A stretch of 64,000 nt of DNA, from assembly GCF_905372115.1 (NCBI RefSeq), contig NZ_CAJPNR010000004.1, positions 42,564 through 106,563 on the forward strand. Direction: 5' to 3'. A program made the translations under genes and the position numbers. The first letter of the stretch is position 1; the number at the start of each line of letters is the position of its first letter. The DNA comes from an uncultured Streptococcus sp. Its GTDB lineage: Bacteria; Bacillota; Bacilli; Lactobacillales; Streptococcaceae. The notes under the pieces were generated by a model, which saw only the letters and a list, made by a program, of their open reading frames with translations, did not search any database and was not told the origin of the DNA. This document shows positions 1 through 9,590 of the stretch, piece by piece.

Positions 1-206
1 AGAATGCCAGCAAGTGCCTGGGCGTCATTGGCAGTGGCAATCGTAACTTTAACAACCAATACTGTCTGACAGCCAAGCAATATTCAGAGCGCTTCGGATT
101 TCCGGTTTTGGCCGATTTTGAAATGCGCGGCATGTTGGGAGACATTAAGAAGGTTGCAGGAATTATTGAGGAGCTCTATCATATTGAAAAAAACGAAAAC
201 CAGTGA
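1..206 (+). CDS. nrdI: NrdI flavodoxin, C-terminal part (truncated by window edge)
   Basis: The open frame enters from the left edge (first full codon at 3) and stops at 204-206, leaving 67 residues. The segment [12 protein letters not shown] followed by [10 protein letters not shown] is characteristic of NrdI, the flavodoxin-like partner that supplies oxidant to assemble the dimanganese-tyrosyl radical cofactor of class Ib ribonucleotide reductase (NrdE/NrdF). The start and FMN phosphate loop lie outside the window. No nrdE/nrdF are visible on this side. In many streptococci nrdI is separate from nrdEF, so this could be a stand-alone copy. A terminator overlaps the 3' end. Confidence 0.85.
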   Translation, partial: NASKCLGVIGSGNRNFNNQYCLTAKQYSERFGFPVLADFEMRGMLGDIKKVAGIIEELYHIEKNENQ

Positions 207-221
207 GATTTTCGTTTTTTG
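187..221. terminator. Bidirectional terminator between nrdI and argS
   Basis: Perfect 10-bp inverted repeat AAAACGAAAA / TTTTCGTTTT (190-199 and 209-218) with A and T runs on both sides. It overlaps the nrdI stop and can terminate nrdI on plus and argS on minus. Confidence 0.7.
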
Positions 222-237
222 ATGTTCTAAATCAAGC

Positions 238-1926
238 TTACATCTTTTCTGGTGCTTCTACTCCCAGCAGACGCAGAGCTTCTTTGAGGACAACAGCTGT
301 TGAGTAGCTGAGAGCCAGACGGCTGTCGCGCTCAGGGCTTTCATCCAGAATCCGTGTGTGCGCATAGTATTTGTTAAAGGCTTGGGCCAGGCTGATAGCA
401 TATTTGGCAATCAGTGATGGCTCATAGTTATCAGCAGCACGCTTGACAACACGACCGAAGTCTTGGAGCAGCTTGATAATTTCCCAGCTTTCTGGATCGT
501 TCAGGCTGTATGTAGCCTCTGCATCTGGCTGGAAGTTCGCCTTGCGCAGGATAGACTGGATACGAGCATAGGCATACTGGATGTAAGGGCCTGTTTCTCC
601 CTCGAAGGAAACCATAGCTTCCAGATCAAAGTCGTAACCATTGCGGCGGTCAGTTTTGAGGTCGTAGAACTTAACCGCTCCGACTCCAACTGCGCGAGCA
701 ACAGCTTCCTTGTTTTCCAAATCTGGGTTTTTAGCTTCGATCTGACTCTTAGCCCGGCTGATAGCTTCCAGCAGAGTTGGTTCGAGAAGGATGATATTTC
801 CTTTACGTGTAGACAATTTTTGACGGTTCTTAGTCACCAGTCCGAAGTCAACGTGAATCATGTCATCGCTCCAGTCAAAGCCCATCTTTTTCAGAACGGC
901 CTTGAGCTGTCTGAAGTGGTTGGCCTGCTCTTGACCTACAACATAGACATTTTTGACAAAGTTGTAAGTGCGAGCCCGGTAGATGGCTGTTGCGATATCA
1001 CGTGTAATGTAGAGGGTAGCACCGTCTGATTTTTTAATCATAGCAGGCGGAAGGTTGAAGTCTTCCAAGTCTACAATGCTAGCTCCTTTGGATTCCTGCA
1101 GGAGACCCTTGTCTTCAAGGATTTGAATCCCTTCGTCCATCTTGTCGTTGTAGAAGGCTTCGCCGTTTAGACTGTCAAATTCGACACCTAGGAGTTCGTA
1201 GATACGGTTGAATTCTGTCAGACTTTCATCGCGGAACCATTGCCAGAGCTCAGTTGCTTCTGGGTCACCGTCTTCCAGCTTCTTGAACCAAAGGCGGCCT
1301 TCTTCATCCAGAGATGGGTCGTTTTCAATCTCGGCATTGATACGCACGTAGAGTTTGAGGAGCTCGTCAATAGGGTTAGCTTCAACAGCTTCCTGGCTTC
1401 CCCACTTCTTATAAGCTACCATAAGGAGGCCGAACTGTTTGCCCCAGTCTCCCAAGTGGTTGACTTTAATGGTGTTGTAGCCAATCTTGCGGAAGATGTT
1501 GGAAAGAGCGTCACCGATAACAGTAGAGCGCAAGTGGCCGACTGAGAAAGGCTTGGCAATGTTTGGGCTGGATAGGTCAATGGTAACATTTTTTCCATTT
1601 CCTTCGTTCTGCTGGCCGTAGTCAGCTCCGTCTTTGATGACTTCTTTGATAACTTGGCCAGAAATTTCAGCCTTGCTGAGGAAAAAGTTGACATAAGGAC
1701 CAGTCGCAACGACTTTGTCAAAATGCGCTGTATCAATCTTTTCAGCGATATCAGCAGCGATGATTTGAGGAGCTTTGCGCTCAGTCTTTGCCAGAGAAAA
1801 GGCTGGGAAGGCGATATCGCCAAGTTCAGAGCTCTTTGGCTGCTCCAATAAATTTAAAATAGCGTCTTGATCAAGGCTGTCAATAACCTTGGCCAATTCG
1901 CCGGCAATCAACTGTTTGTTATCCAT
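238..1926 (-). CDS. argS: Arginyl-tRNA synthetase
   Basis: Class I aminoacyl-tRNA synthetase that charges tRNA-Arg with arginine using ATP; 562 residues, normal for bacterial ArgRS. The N-terminal additional domain is followed by the HIGH-type signature SVGH at about residues 128-131. The C-terminal half holds the helical DALR-type anticodon-binding domain, including the [13 protein letters not shown] stretch near residue 445. The ATG at 1926 is preceded by AAAGGAG at good spacing. argS is transcribed away from argR, a common streptococcal pairing. The upstream minus-strand sequence has TTGAAG, 18 bp, TAAAAT as a likely promoter. Identification is secure from sequence alone. Confidence 0.97.
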   Translation of the reverse strand: MDNKQLIAGELAKVIDSLDQDAILNLLEQPKSSELGDIAFPAFSLAKTERKAPQIIAADIAEKIDTAHFDKVVATGPYVNFFLSKAEISGQVIKEVIKDGADYGQQNEGNGKNVTIDLSSPNIAKPFSVGHLRSTVIGDALSNIFRKIGYNTIKVNHLGDWGKQFGLLMVAYKKWGSQEAVEANPIDELLKLYVRINAEIENDPSLDEEGRLWFKKLEDGDPEATELWQWFRDESLTEFNRIYELLGVEFDSLNGEAFYNDKMDEGIQILEDKGLLQESKGASIVDLEDFNLPPAMIKKSDGATLYITRDIATAIYRARTYNFVKNVYVVGQEQANHFRQLKAVLKKMGFDWSDDMIHVDFGLVTKNRQKLSTRKGNIILLEPTLLEAISRAKSQIEAKNPDLENKEAVARAVGVGAVKFYDLKTDRRNGYDFDLEAMVSFEGETGPYIQYAYARIQSILRKANFQPDAEATYSLNDPESWEIIKLLQDFGRVVKRAADNYEPSLIAKYAISLAQAFNKYYAHTRILDESPERDSRLALSYSTAVVLKEALRLLGVEAPEKM

Positions 1927-2227
1927 ATTTGCTCCTTTGTGTCTTTTGTTATTATTTTATCACATTTTTCAAGGAATCTTCAATTTTTTTGGGAATAATT
2001 TTTGGGCTAATAGGAATTTTTCTGATATAATAAGAGAGATAAGAACCTGTATTTATAGATGAGTTTTCCATCTAAATGCTTCCTTCTCTGACACTCTTGG
2101 TTAAAGTTTTTTTGTTTATTCTCAGTATTCCTGCAAATCTTTGCCTAGATTGATGGAGAAGCAGTCTTTGATCGGATGGAGTGCCCTTCATGAATGCAGC
2201 TTCTAAATATTCAATAATGAGGTAAAA
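1927..2227. promoter_or_regulatory. argS/argR divergent control region with long argR leader
   Basis: A 301-bp gene-free stretch. On plus, TGATATAAT (2023-2031) is an extended -10 for argR, giving a leader of about 190 nt. The leader holds the hairpin TAGATG/CATCTA (2056-2074) and a possible 25-codon hydrophobic ORF (2076-2153) that lacks a good ribosome site. ATATTCAATAATGA (about 2207-2220) resembles an ARG-box half palindrome next to the argR ribosome site, but the match is loose. The argS promoter lies on minus at about 1950-1985. Confidence 0.5.
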
Positions 2228-2665
2228 ATGAGAAAGAATGACCGTCATCAGTTAGTCAAAACGATGATTAAGGAGGAAAAGCTAGGAACGCAAAAGGAGA
2301 TTCAGGATCGTCTGGAAGCGCAAGGGATTTATGTGACGCAGACTACCCTGTCGCGTGACCTCCGTGAAATCGGCCTGACTAAAGTTAAGAAGAAGGGGCT
2401 GACTTATTATGTTTTGGCGCATGAGACTGAAGAGATTAATTTTATAGAGTTTTTAGCCAAGCATGTGGAGAGTGTAGCTAGGGCAGAGTTTAGTCTGGTT
2501 CTTCGTACGGGCCTGGGAGAGGCAACAGTGCTAGCCAATGTCGTGGATAACTCGTTCGATAGCCGTATTCTGGGAACCGTTGCGGGTGCCAATACTCTTT
2601 TAGTGGTTTGCCGGGATCAGGCAGCTGCTCAGGAGATTGAAGAGCAAATACAGGAAGTGATGTAG
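2228..2665 (+). CDS. argR: Arginine repressor, ArgR/AhrC family
   Basis: Arginine-sensing transcriptional regulator of arginine biosynthesis and catabolism; 145 residues, as usual for the family. Residues 1-70 form the winged helix-turn-helix (TQKEIQDRLEAQGIYVTQTTLSRDLREIG). The C-terminal hexamerisation and arginine-binding domain ends with the diagnostic GTVAGANTLLVVCR stretch. GAGG lies just ahead of the ATG. Streptococci usually carry several ArgR paralogs; this copy, sitting next to argS and mutS, is the conserved one. Autoregulation is plausible given the ARG-box-like sequence upstream, but unproven. Confidence 0.95.
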   Translation: MRKNDRHQLVKTMIKEEKLGTQKEIQDRLEAQGIYVTQTTLSRDLREIGLTKVKKKGLTYYVLAHETEEINFIEFLAKHVESVARAEFSLVLRTGLGEATVLANVVDNSFDSRILGTVAGANTLLVVCRDQAAAQEIEEQIQEVM

Positions 2666-2692
2666 GAGTCACAGTTTTTTCAGGAAAAATGG

Positions 2693-2730
2693 AGAGGTTT
2701 GAGACGGAAGTCCTGACCTCGTTTGTTTTT
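2693..2730 (+). terminator. Weak hairpin with T-run between argR and mutS
   Basis: GAGGT (2694-2698) can pair with ACCTC (2716-2720) and is followed by GTTTGTTTTT. The loop carries GAGACGGAAGTC, nearly the same as the loop of the cls terminator at 20827. Likely a partial terminator, so mutS may depend on read-through from argR. Confidence 0.45.
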
Positions 2731-2743
2731 AGAAAGGATAGAG

Positions 2744-5293
2744 ATGGCAGTAGAAAAGTTATCGCCAGGCATGCAGCAGTATTTGGATATCAAAAAGGAC
2801 TATCCAGATGCTTTCTTGCTCTTTCGGATGGGGGATTTCTATGAGTTGTTTTATGATGATGCGGTCAATGCCGCCCAGATTTTAGAGATTTCTCTCACCA
2901 GCCGCAATAAAAATGCTGAAAACCCCATTCCCATGGCTGGAGTTCCCTATCATTCGGCACAGCAGTATATTGATGTTTTGGTCGAGTCAGGCTATAAGGT
3001 AGCGATTGCGGAGCAGATGGAAGATCCCAAGGAAGCCAAGGGCGTTGTTAAGCGGGAGGTCGTTCAGGTTATCACACCGGGGACGGTGGTAGACTCCAGT
3101 AAGCCGGACTCTGCTAATAACTTTCTGGTGGCTCTGGATTACTCGGATAGCCTCTATGGTCTGGCTTATATGGACTTGGTGACCGGTGAGTTTCAGGTGA
3201 CTAGTTTAGAGGACTTTAGCTTGGTCTGCGGGGAAATCCGCAATTTGAAGGCTAGGGAAGTGGTGCTGGGCTATGCCTTGCCAGAAGCTGAGGAGCAGGT
3301 CTTGGCTGGGCAGATGAACCTTTTGCTGTCCTATGTACAGACAGCCTTGGATGATGTTCAGCTGCTGGGCGAGGAGCTGTCTCCTATGGAACGTCAGGCT
3401 GCGGGGAAATTGCTGGAGTATGTGCACCGGACCCAGATGAGGGAGCTCAGCCATTTAAAGAAGGCTCAGCATTATGAAATCAAGGACTTCCTGCAAATGG
3501 ACTATGCCACCAAGGCGAGTCTGGATTTGACAGAAAATGCTCGCTCGGGCAAGAAGCACGGCAGTCTTTATTGGTTGATGGACGAGACCAAGACGGCCAT
3601 GGGAGGCCGCATGCTGCGCTCTTGGATCCAGCGTCCGCTGATTGATGAAGCGCGAATTAGCCAGCGGCAGAATGTCGTCGAGGTTTTTCTGGATCATTTC
3701 TTTGAGCGAAGTGATTTGACGGAGAGCCTCAAGGGAGTCTATGATATTGAGCGGCTGGCTAGTCGAGTGTCTTTTGGCAAGACCAATCCCAAGGATTTGC
3801 TGCAGCTGGCAGCTACCCTAGGCAATGTGCCTCAGATTAAGGCTATCTTGCAAGGAATCGGCAGCCCGCATCTGGCTCGTTTGATTGAGGGCCTGGATCC
3901 TATTCCAGAGTTGGCGGGCTTGATTAGCTCGGCCATTTCGCCGGATGCACCCCATATCATCACTGAGGGCAATATTATTCGGACCGGTTTTGATGAAACC
4001 TTGGATCAGTATCGGCTTGTGCTGAGGGATGGGACCGGATGGATTGCGGAGCTGGAAGTCAAAGAACGTGCTAACAGCGGCATCAGCAATCTGAAGATTG
4101 ATTATAATAAAAAAGATGGTTACTATTTCCATGTGACCAATTCTCAGTTGGCTCATGTGCCTAGTCATTTCTTCCGCAAGGCGACCCTGAAAAATTCTGA
4201 ACGTTTCGGAACGGAGGAGCTGGCCCGGATTGAGGGAGAGATGTTGGAGGCGCGTGAAAAATCTGCTAATTTGGAATACGAGATTTTCATGCGGATTCGC
4301 GAGGAAGCTGGCAAATACATCCAGCGCTTGCAGGCCTTGGCACAAACGCTGGCAGCTGTAGATGTCCTGCAGAGCTTTGCTGCGGTGGCAGAACAACTGC
4401 ATTTGGTGCGCCCTGTCTTTACTTCGGAGCGCCGTCTGCAGATTGAAAAAGGTCGGCATGCTGTTGTGGAAAAGGTCATGGGAGCCCAAAGCTACATTCC
4501 AAATAGTATTCTGCTGGACCAGGAAACGGACATCCAGCTGATTACCGGGCCTAATATGAGCGGGAAATCGACTTATATGCGCCAACTGGCTATCATTGTC
4601 ATTATGGCACAGATGGGTTCTTATGTGCCTGCTCAGTCTGCCAGTCTGCCTTTATTCGATGCGATTTTCACTCGTATCGGTGCAGCGGATGATCTGGTGT
4701 CCGGCCAGTCCACTTTTATGGTGGAGATGATGGAGGCCAATCGGGCCATTCGGCAGGCCAGCGAGCGTTCGCTCATTCTCTTTGATGAGCTGGGGCGTGG
4801 AACGGCTACTTATGATGGGATGGCGCTGGCTCAGGCTATTATCGAACATATTCATCATTATACTGGGGCCAAAACCCTCTTTGCCACCCACTATCACGAG
4901 CTGACAGCCTTAGAGGATAGCTTGGAGCATTTGGAAAATGTCCATGTGGCAACCTTGGAGAAGGATGGACAGGTGACTTTCCTGCATAAGATTGAGCCGG
5001 GTCCGGCAGACAAATCTTACGGAATCCATGTGGCGAAGATTGCCGGACTTCCTGAGAAATTACTGGAGCGGGCGGATAGCATTTTGAGTCATTTGGAGAG
5101 TCAGGATACAGAACTAGGATCAGATCTTCCTACCGAATCCAGACAAACATGGTCGCAAGTAGCAGAGCAGATGTCTCTTTTCGCAGAAGGAACGGAAAAT
5201 CCAGTCCTGACTGAACTACGAGACTTGGACATCTACAATATGACTCCCCTGGAAGTCATGGCGGCGGTAGCCGAGCTCAAGAAAAAGCTCTAA
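2744..5293 (+). CDS. mutS: DNA mismatch repair ATPase MutS
   Basis: Recognises base mismatches and small loops and recruits MutL; 849 residues from ATG 2744. A longer frame opens at TTG 2723, but AGAAAGGAT sits correctly for 2744. The mismatch-wedging F-Y-E triad is at residues 32-34 (MGDFYELF). Connector, lever and clamp regions follow, and the ABC-type ATPase near the C-terminus shows Walker [10 protein letters not shown] (about 600-610) and Walker [12 protein letters not shown] (about 677). A strong terminator follows. mutL lies 1.1 kb downstream, separated by a minus-strand gene pair, so mutS and mutL are not one simple operon here. Confidence 0.97.
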   Translation: MAVEKLSPGMQQYLDIKKDYPDAFLLFRMGDFYELFYDDAVNAAQILEISLTSRNKNAENPIPMAGVPYHSAQQYIDVLVESGYKVAIAEQMEDPKEAKGVVKREVVQVITPGTVVDSSKPDSANNFLVALDYSDSLYGLAYMDLVTGEFQVTSLEDFSLVCGEIRNLKAREVVLGYALPEAEEQVLAGQMNLLLSYVQTALDDVQLLGEELSPMERQAAGKLLEYVHRTQMRELSHLKKAQHYEIKDFLQMDYATKASLDLTENARSGKKHGSLYWLMDETKTAMGGRMLRSWIQRPLIDEARISQRQNVVEVFLDHFFERSDLTESLKGVYDIERLASRVSFGKTNPKDLLQLAATLGNVPQIKAILQGIGSPHLARLIEGLDPIPELAGLISSAISPDAPHIITEGNIIRTGFDETLDQYRLVLRDGTGWIAELEVKERANSGISNLKIDYNKKDGYYFHVTNSQLAHVPSHFFRKATLKNSERFGTEELARIEGEMLEAREKSANLEYEIFMRIREEAGKYIQRLQALAQTLAAVDVLQSFAAVAEQLHLVRPVFTSERRLQIEKGRHAVVEKVMGAQSYIPNSILLDQETDIQLITGPNMSGKSTYMRQLAIIVIMAQMGSYVPAQSASLPLFDAIFTRIGAADDLVSGQSTFMVEMMEANRAIRQASERSLILFDELGRGTATYDGMALAQAIIEHIHHYTGAKTLFATHYHELTALEDSLEHLENVHVATLEKDGQVTFLHKIEPGPADKSYGIHVAKIAGLPEKLLERADSILSHLESQDTELGSDLPTESRQTWSQVAEQMSLFAEGTENPVLTELRDLDIYNMTPLEVMAAVAELKKKL

Positions 5294-5297
5294 AAAC

Positions 5298-5340
5298 AAA
5301 GAGCAGACTTGTTAATGCCTCAAGTCTGCTCTTTTTATTT
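5298..5340. terminator. Strong terminator after mutS (bidirectional)
   Basis: Perfect 14-bp stem AAAGAGCAGACTTG / CAAGTCTGCTCTTT (5298-5311, 5321-5334) with a 9-nt loop and T-run. It also serves the convergent DUF3021 gene. Confidence 0.9.
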
Positions 5341-5341
5341 C

Positions 5342-5812
5342 TCACGATTTGCTAGACAAGCCGCTATTGATCTTTTGAATGTTGCGGTAGGTGTGGTAGT
5401 AGATAGCGCCTGAAATGATTAGATAGATAAGGGTGAATTCCCCGACGGCAGTCAGTGTCAGGCTGAGTATTTTTTCTCTTGGGAAAAATCCAGCTAGATT
5501 AGCTAAAAGTGCAAAGGTCAGAATCATCACACTATAGTGACTGACGATGGAGCGCACGATGCTCCAGTCTCTTTGGAAGAAGCTTCCACTCCATCTGAAA
5601 ACAGCTCCCATGATAAACCAGACAAGCATGCAGTAGAGCATGATGAGGGAAACATGGACATGTTGGCTCAAAAAGAAGTGACCGATAGGGGAGCGAGGGT
5701 GCAGCGGTAGATAAGCTGGATTGTAAAAATAAGAAACAATCATGGAGAAGAAGAGACCGATGAAAATCCCTCCAATCCCTCCGAAAAAGAGTTCTTTAAG
5801 ACGAGTTTTCAT
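5342..5812 (-). CDS. DUF3021 family membrane protein, partner of the LytTR regulator
   Basis: 156-residue integral membrane protein with four hydrophobic segments (about residues 8-30, 50-75, 88-110 and 118-140), typical of DUF3021. It is translationally coupled to the upstream LytTR regulator by an ATGA overlap (5809-5812). In streptococcal LytTR regulatory systems such as HdrRM and BrsRM of S. mutans, the membrane protein encoded next to the regulator antagonises it. By analogy this protein probably holds its LytTR partner inactive until a membrane or envelope signal releases it. That role is inference; DUF3021 itself has no established biochemical activity that I know of. Confidence 0.75.
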   Translation of the reverse strand: MKTRLKELFFGGIGGIFIGLFFSMIVSYFYNPAYLPLHPRSPIGHFFLSQHVHVSLIMLYCMLVWFIMGAVFRWSGSFFQRDWSIVRSIVSHYSVMILTFALLANLAGFFPREKILSLTLTAVGEFTLIYLIISGAIYYHTYRNIQKINSGLSSKS

Positions 5813-6249
5813 AATTGCAACCTTTCTTTGATAGATTTGAGATAACGGCGGGACGAGTATGTCTGGTCGCCGTTTTTCAGAAATATTTGAATCAGACCAT
5901 TTGGAGTCAGCTTGAGGTGGCTGATTTGTCGGCTGTTGATAATCTCCGACTGAGAAATCTGCAGGAAATACTCCGGCAGGACCTGCAGCAACTGATAAAG
6001 AGCTTGTTGAGCTCGATAGCCGTCTTTTGCTGTTCGAACCTGAACCTGGCGATTTTCTGTATAGATTCGGTGGATTTCCTTAGCATCCAGCAGATAGATT
6101 TCATCTTCTTTTTTGACATGAATCTTGTCTTCTTTGCCTAGATGTTGAGCAAAGTGGACCAATTCCTGAATACTTTCTGTCATGAGGCGAGCCTCAATGC
6201 TAACGGAGTCTTCGGTAACTTGAGAATCGATTCTTAGCTTAACTTTCAT
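5809..6249 (-). CDS. LytTR-family DNA-binding regulator
   Basis: 146-residue protein without a receiver domain. The C-terminal ~100 residues match the LytTR fold: the YLLDAKEIHRIYTENRQVQVRT and QISQSEIINSRQI stretches fit the beta-strand DNA-binding family that includes ComE and AgrA. The start ATG 6249 follows GGAGGAAGTT. A promoter with TTGTTT, 17 bp, TTTAAT lies on minus (6298-6270). Just upstream of its -35 are two direct repeats offset by exactly 21 bp, the geometry LytTR proteins bind. The gene therefore looks self-activating and co-transcribed with its DUF3021 membrane partner. The signal and wider regulon are unknown. Confidence 0.85.
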   Translation of the reverse strand: MKVKLRIDSQVTEDSVSIEARLMTESIQELVHFAQHLGKEDKIHVKKEDEIYLLDAKEIHRIYTENRQVQVRTAKDGYRAQQALYQLLQVLPEYFLQISQSEIINSRQISHLKLTPNGLIQIFLKNGDQTYSSRRYLKSIKERLQL

Positions 6250-6269
6250 AACTTCCTCCTTTCACCTTT

Positions 6270-6337
6270 ATTAAACCGCAACTTAGCAGCGAAAACAAGC
6301 CCTTTTGTCTATGTGGCAGCTATTTGTGTCTATATGG
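6270..6337 (-). promoter_or_regulatory. Promoter and 21-bp-spaced direct repeats of the LytTR/DUF3021 operon
   Basis: On minus, -35 TTGTTT (6298-6293), 17 bp, -10 TTTAAT (6275-6270). Upstream are two 14-mers, read on plus as TTTTGTCTATGTGG (6303-6316) and TTGTGTCTATATGG (6324-6337): 12 of 14 identical, start-to-start 21 bp, and only 4 bp from the -35. This is the arrangement of ComE/AgrA-type activator sites. Confidence 0.65.
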
Positions 6338-6396
6338 TTTGGCTGGCGGGCAGAATGGTCAAGAAAAGGCTGCCTTCTGATAGAAAGAGCCCAATG

Positions 6397-6405
6397 TGTT
6401 ATAAT
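6397..6405 (+). promoter_or_regulatory. mutL extended -10 promoter
   Basis: TGTTATAAT (TGn plus TATAAT) 29 bp before the mutL start; the -35 is poor. Confidence 0.65.
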
Positions 6406-6433
6406 AGATAGCAGAACAAATACGGAGAAAATG

Positions 6434-8377
6434 ATGTCAAAAATTATCGAACTTCCAGAAATTCTAGCCAATCAGATTGCGGCCGGTGAAGTCATTGAGC
6501 GGCCTAGCAGCGTGGTCAAGGAGCTAGTGGAAAATTCAATTGATGCGGGTGCCAGCCAGATTACCATCGAAATCGAAGAGGCTGGACTCAAGAGCATTCA
6601 GGTGACGGATAATGGCGAGGGAATAGACCACGAAGATGTCCCTCTGGCCCTTCGCCGCCATGCTACCAGTAAAATCAAGAAGCAGGCGGATCTCTTTCGG
6701 ATTCGGACACTGGGTTTTCGTGGCGAGGCCATTCCTTCTATTGCTTCTGTCTCGCGTTTTACTATTGAGACAGCGACGGAAGCCGGCCAGCACGGGACTC
6801 TGCTGGTTGCCCAAGGTGGTGAGATTGAAGAGCATGTGCCTACTAGCAGCCCGGTGGGAACGAAAATCAAGATAGAAGATCTCTTCTTCAATACTCCAGC
6901 CCGGCTCAAGTATATGAAGAGCCAGCAGGCTGAGCTGTCCCATATCGTTGATGTGATTAATCGGCTCAGTCTGGCCCATCCGGAGGTGGCTTTCACCCTT
7001 GTCAGCGACGGCCGCGAAATGACAAGGACTGCCGGTAGTGGCAATCTACGTCAGGCTATTGCGGGAATCTATGGTCTGGCAACAGCTAAGAAAATGGTGG
7101 AAATCTCTGCTTCAGATCTGGACTTTGAGGTGAGCGGCTATGTCAGTCTGCCCGAGCTGACTCGTGCAAATCGTAATTATATTACGATCCTTATCAACGG
7201 TCGCTATATTAAGAATTTCCTGCTCAATCGTGCTATTTTGGACGGCTACGGCAGCAAGCTGATGGTAGGACGCTTTCCACTCGCGGTCATCAATATTCAG
7301 ATTGATCCTTATCTGGCCGATGTCAATGTCCATCCGACTAAGCAAGAGGTGCGGATTTCTAAAGAGCGGGAACTCATGGCCTTGATTTCGCAAGCCATTG
7401 CGACTAGTCTCAAGGAGCAGGACCTTATCCCTGATGCTTTGGAAAATCTAGCCAAATCAACTGTTAAGCGTGCGACTAAGCCCGAACAGACCAGTCTTCC
7501 CCTTAAAGAAAATCGCCTCTACTACGATAAGGAGCAGAATGACTTCTTCCTCAAGCCGCAGGTGGCCGAGCAACAACTATCCTTTGAAGAATCAGCGGAG
7601 CCTATTCATGAAGCGACCGATGAAAAAGCAGAGTCGCAACCGACTTCAGTCAAATTTGCAGAGAGAAAGCTGGCCAGCTATGACCAACTAGACCATCCAG
7701 AGCTAGATCAAGCCAGTCTGGAGCGGGCTGTGGATAAGTTGGAACAGGAAGAGAAGTCAAGCTTCCCAGAGTTAGAATATTTCGGCCAGATGCATGGCAC
7801 TTATCTATTTGCTCAGGGCAAGGGCGGTCTTTACATTATTGACCAGCATGCTGCTCAAGAGCGGGTCAAGTATGAGTATTATCGGGAGAAGATTGGGGAT
7901 GTGGACAATAGCCAGCAGCAGCTCTTGGTGCCTTATATCTTTGAATTTCCAGCGGACGATATGCTGAGAATCAAGCAGCGGATGGAGCTGTTAGAAGACG
8001 CTGGCATCTTTTTAGAAGAGTACGGAGCCAACCAGTTTATCCTCCGTGAGCATCCCATTTGGTTCAAGGAAGAGGAGATTGAGGCCGGCATCTATGAGAT
8101 GTGTGATATGCTTCTCCTGACCAAGGAAGTTTCCATCAAGAAATATCGAGCAGAGCTAGCCATTATGATGAGCTGCAAACGCTCCATCAAGGCCAATCAC
8201 AGTCTGGATGACTACTCTGCGCGTGACTTGCTCTTTCAGCTGTCCCAGTGTGACAATCCCTATAATTGCCCACACGGTCGGCCGGTCTTGGTCAACTTTA
8301 CCAAGTCAGATATGGAAAAAATGTTCCGTCGCATTCAGGAAAATCATACTAGCCTGCGGGAGTTGGGGAAATACTAA
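6434..8377 (+). CDS. mutL: DNA mismatch repair protein MutL
   Basis: GHL-type ATPase that couples MutS mismatch recognition to strand incision; 647 residues from ATG 6434. The frame is open 43 codons further up, but GGAG at 6423 and the conserved MSKIIELPE start fix this position. ATPase motifs are clear ([22 protein letters not shown]). The C-terminal domain has the endonuclease motif [12 protein letters not shown], plus [12 protein letters not shown] and CPHGRP, as in endonuclease-active MutL of organisms lacking MutH. It therefore probably nicks DNA itself. A terminator follows at 8392. Confidence 0.96.
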   Translation: MSKIIELPEILANQIAAGEVIERPSSVVKELVENSIDAGASQITIEIEEAGLKSIQVTDNGEGIDHEDVPLALRRHATSKIKKQADLFRIRTLGFRGEAIPSIASVSRFTIETATEAGQHGTLLVAQGGEIEEHVPTSSPVGTKIKIEDLFFNTPARLKYMKSQQAELSHIVDVINRLSLAHPEVAFTLVSDGREMTRTAGSGNLRQAIAGIYGLATAKKMVEISASDLDFEVSGYVSLPELTRANRNYITILINGRYIKNFLLNRAILDGYGSKLMVGRFPLAVINIQIDPYLADVNVHPTKQEVRISKERELMALISQAIATSLKEQDLIPDALENLAKSTVKRATKPEQTSLPLKENRLYYDKEQNDFFLKPQVAEQQLSFEESAEPIHEATDEKAESQPTSVKFAERKLASYDQLDHPELDQASLERAVDKLEQEEKSSFPELEYFGQMHGTYLFAQGKGGLYIIDQHAAQERVKYEYYREKIGDVDNSQQQLLVPYIFEFPADDMLRIKQRMELLEDAGIFLEEYGANQFILREHPIWFKEEEIEAGIYEMCDMLLLTKEVSIKKYRAELAIMMSCKRSIKANHSLDDYSARDLLFQLSQCDNPYNCPHGRPVLVNFTKSDMEKMFRRIQENHTSLRELGKY

Positions 8378-8391
8378 ACTTTATAGAAGAT

Positions 8392-8426
8392 AAAACAGCC
8401 CTAGTCATAGAACTAGAGCTGTTTTT
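8392..8426. terminator. Convergent terminator between mutL and the RDD gene
   Basis: AAAACAGC-CTAG / CTAG-GCTGTTTT stem (one internal mismatch) with an 8-nt loop and T-run; works for both convergent genes. Confidence 0.8.
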
Positions 8427-8934
8427 GATGTTTGAGCTGAACTTGTGTTCCAGCAAGCAAATCAGCTGGATGGCGTTTGTCCTTGCGAAGCAGTCCCATC
8501 ATCAGAAAGATCAAGAAGAGAATACCTGCTGAAGTTGACAAGAAAATTGACAGGGCATCTGCTTGATAAGCACTACGAATAGCTCCCATATGTCCCAACT
8601 GCCAAGGGAAAAACTTGATAGCAGAGCGCAAAAGGCTGTGGGCAAGGCTCCTATGTTTGTAAACTAACTGTAAACCTGCCCAACGCTTGCCAAAACTGCC
8701 TTTTCTATAGTCTAGCCAAGCAAAGATGATAGTTAGAGGAAGAACGGAGGTAGAAAAAGCCAGAAGCTGGCTCTGGACTTCAGTGAATGCAGGAATGCCT
8801 CCTAGAACCAGATTGTAACAGCCCATAGCTAGTAAAAAAAGAGCAATGAGATAGAATGAGATGAAGAGCCAGTCTCCAAGCAGCTCTTTCAGACGAGTTT
8901 TGACAGGTATGGGATTGTCAGTTTTTAGTTTCAT
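8413..8934 (-). CDS. RDD family membrane protein
   Basis: 173 residues from ATG 8934 (preceded by GAAGGTG); the frame extends upstream to 8964, but that start has no ribosome site. Features of the RDD family: an N-terminal hydrophobic pair (about residues 20-75), the [16 protein letters not shown] segment between membrane spans, and a C-terminal [11 protein letters not shown] motif with the family's Asp. RDD proteins are polytopic; some have been linked to ion or solute movement, but most are uncharacterised. The gene overlaps the 3' end of the upstream XRE regulator by 17 bp, so the two form a coupled operon and may be functional partners. Confidence 0.8.
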   Translation of the reverse strand: MKLKTDNPIPVKTRLKELLGDWLFISFYLIALFLLAMGCYNLVLGGIPAFTEVQSQLLAFSTSVLPLTIIFAWLDYRKGSFGKRWAGLQLVYKHRSLAHSLLRSAIKFFPWQLGHMGAIRSAYQADALSIFLSTSAGILFLIFLMMGLLRKDKRHPADLLAGTQVQLKHQKQL

Positions 8935-9421
8935 CTTTAGCACCTTCTTTCTTAAAATCATCAAGGCCGATAACCTTGTCCAGATACTTTTTCTTAATCT
9001 TTAGCGCCTTGCTAATAGCCATTGCGGATGCGACTAAGAGGAAGAAGGATAGCCAGACCAGGGCAGTGAATTTTGCTGGAAAGCTAGAACCTGCGAAAAA
9101 GAGAAAGATAGCCAGGGCTGATACAAAAATATATAGAACCTGCCAGAAGCCATAAGATTTTACTTCCTTGTAGTAGCGATTTTTTTCGTCTTCTGAGAGG
9201 ACGGGTTTTATTTCAGGCTTGTCACTGTCTTCTAAAAGCAGATAATCTGTCGTCACCTGGAAAATCTTGCTCAGCTCTACAACTTTTTCGAGTTCTGGCA
9301 GCGCTTGGCCAGACTCCCACTTGGAAATGCTTTGGCGAGAGACATTGATTTGTTCAGCCAGTTTTTCTTGTGACCAGCCTTTTTCTTTTCTTAGTTCAAA
9401 TAATTTATCGGCGAGTTTCAT
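8918..9421 (-). CDS. XRE-family regulator with C-terminal membrane segments
   Basis: 167 residues. Residues 1-65 are a Cro/C1-type helix-turn-helix ([35 protein letters not shown]). The C-terminal half has two hydrophobic segments (about residues 95-115 and 118-138), so it is probably membrane-anchored. The ATG at 9421 follows GGAGG. It is co-transcribed with the RDD membrane protein. The architecture resembles small membrane-tethered regulators that sense envelope state through a partner protein; the signal is unknown. Its promoter contains a short dyad that could be an autoregulatory operator. Confidence 0.85.
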   Translation of the reverse strand: MKLADKLFELRKEKGWSQEKLAEQINVSRQSISKWESGQALPELEKVVELSKIFQVTTDYLLLEDSDKPEIKPVLSEDEKNRYYKEVKSYGFWQVLYIFVSALAIFLFFAGSSFPAKFTALVWLSFFLLVASAMAISKALKIKKKYLDKVIGLDDFKKEGAKDETKN

Positions 9422-9476
9422 GATTGCAGCCTCCTTTTCTTTGCTAACTCTATCCTAACAGCTTTTATTTATCTTG

Positions 9477-9505
9477 AGAATACAGCTTCCTGTACATTTT
9501 GTCAA
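9477..9505 (-). promoter_or_regulatory. Promoter of the XRE/RDD operon with internal dyad
   Basis: On minus: TTGACA (9505-9500), 17 bp, TATTCT (9482-9477). The dyad TACAG-CTTC-CTGTA (9481-9494) lies in the spacer, a good place for a Cro-like operator. Confidence 0.6.
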
Positions 9506-9590
9506 CCGCTGGTTGCACTTCTATTTGCAGTTTCCAGACAGAAAATATGATATACTAGATAGGCAAAATGATACAAAAAGAAGGAAGATT

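Noticed and set aside
463..1029. 188-codon plus-strand open frame opposite argS
   Set aside because: Shadow of argS on the other strand; low-complexity, no family signature, no ribosome site.
3818..4585. 255-codon minus-strand open frame opposite mutS
   Set aside because: Antisense shadow of a well-conserved gene; no start signals or recognisable domain.
6305..6433. 43-residue N-terminal extension of MutL
   Set aside because: Covers the LytTR repeats and the mutL -10; conserved MutL start and ribosome site are at 6434.
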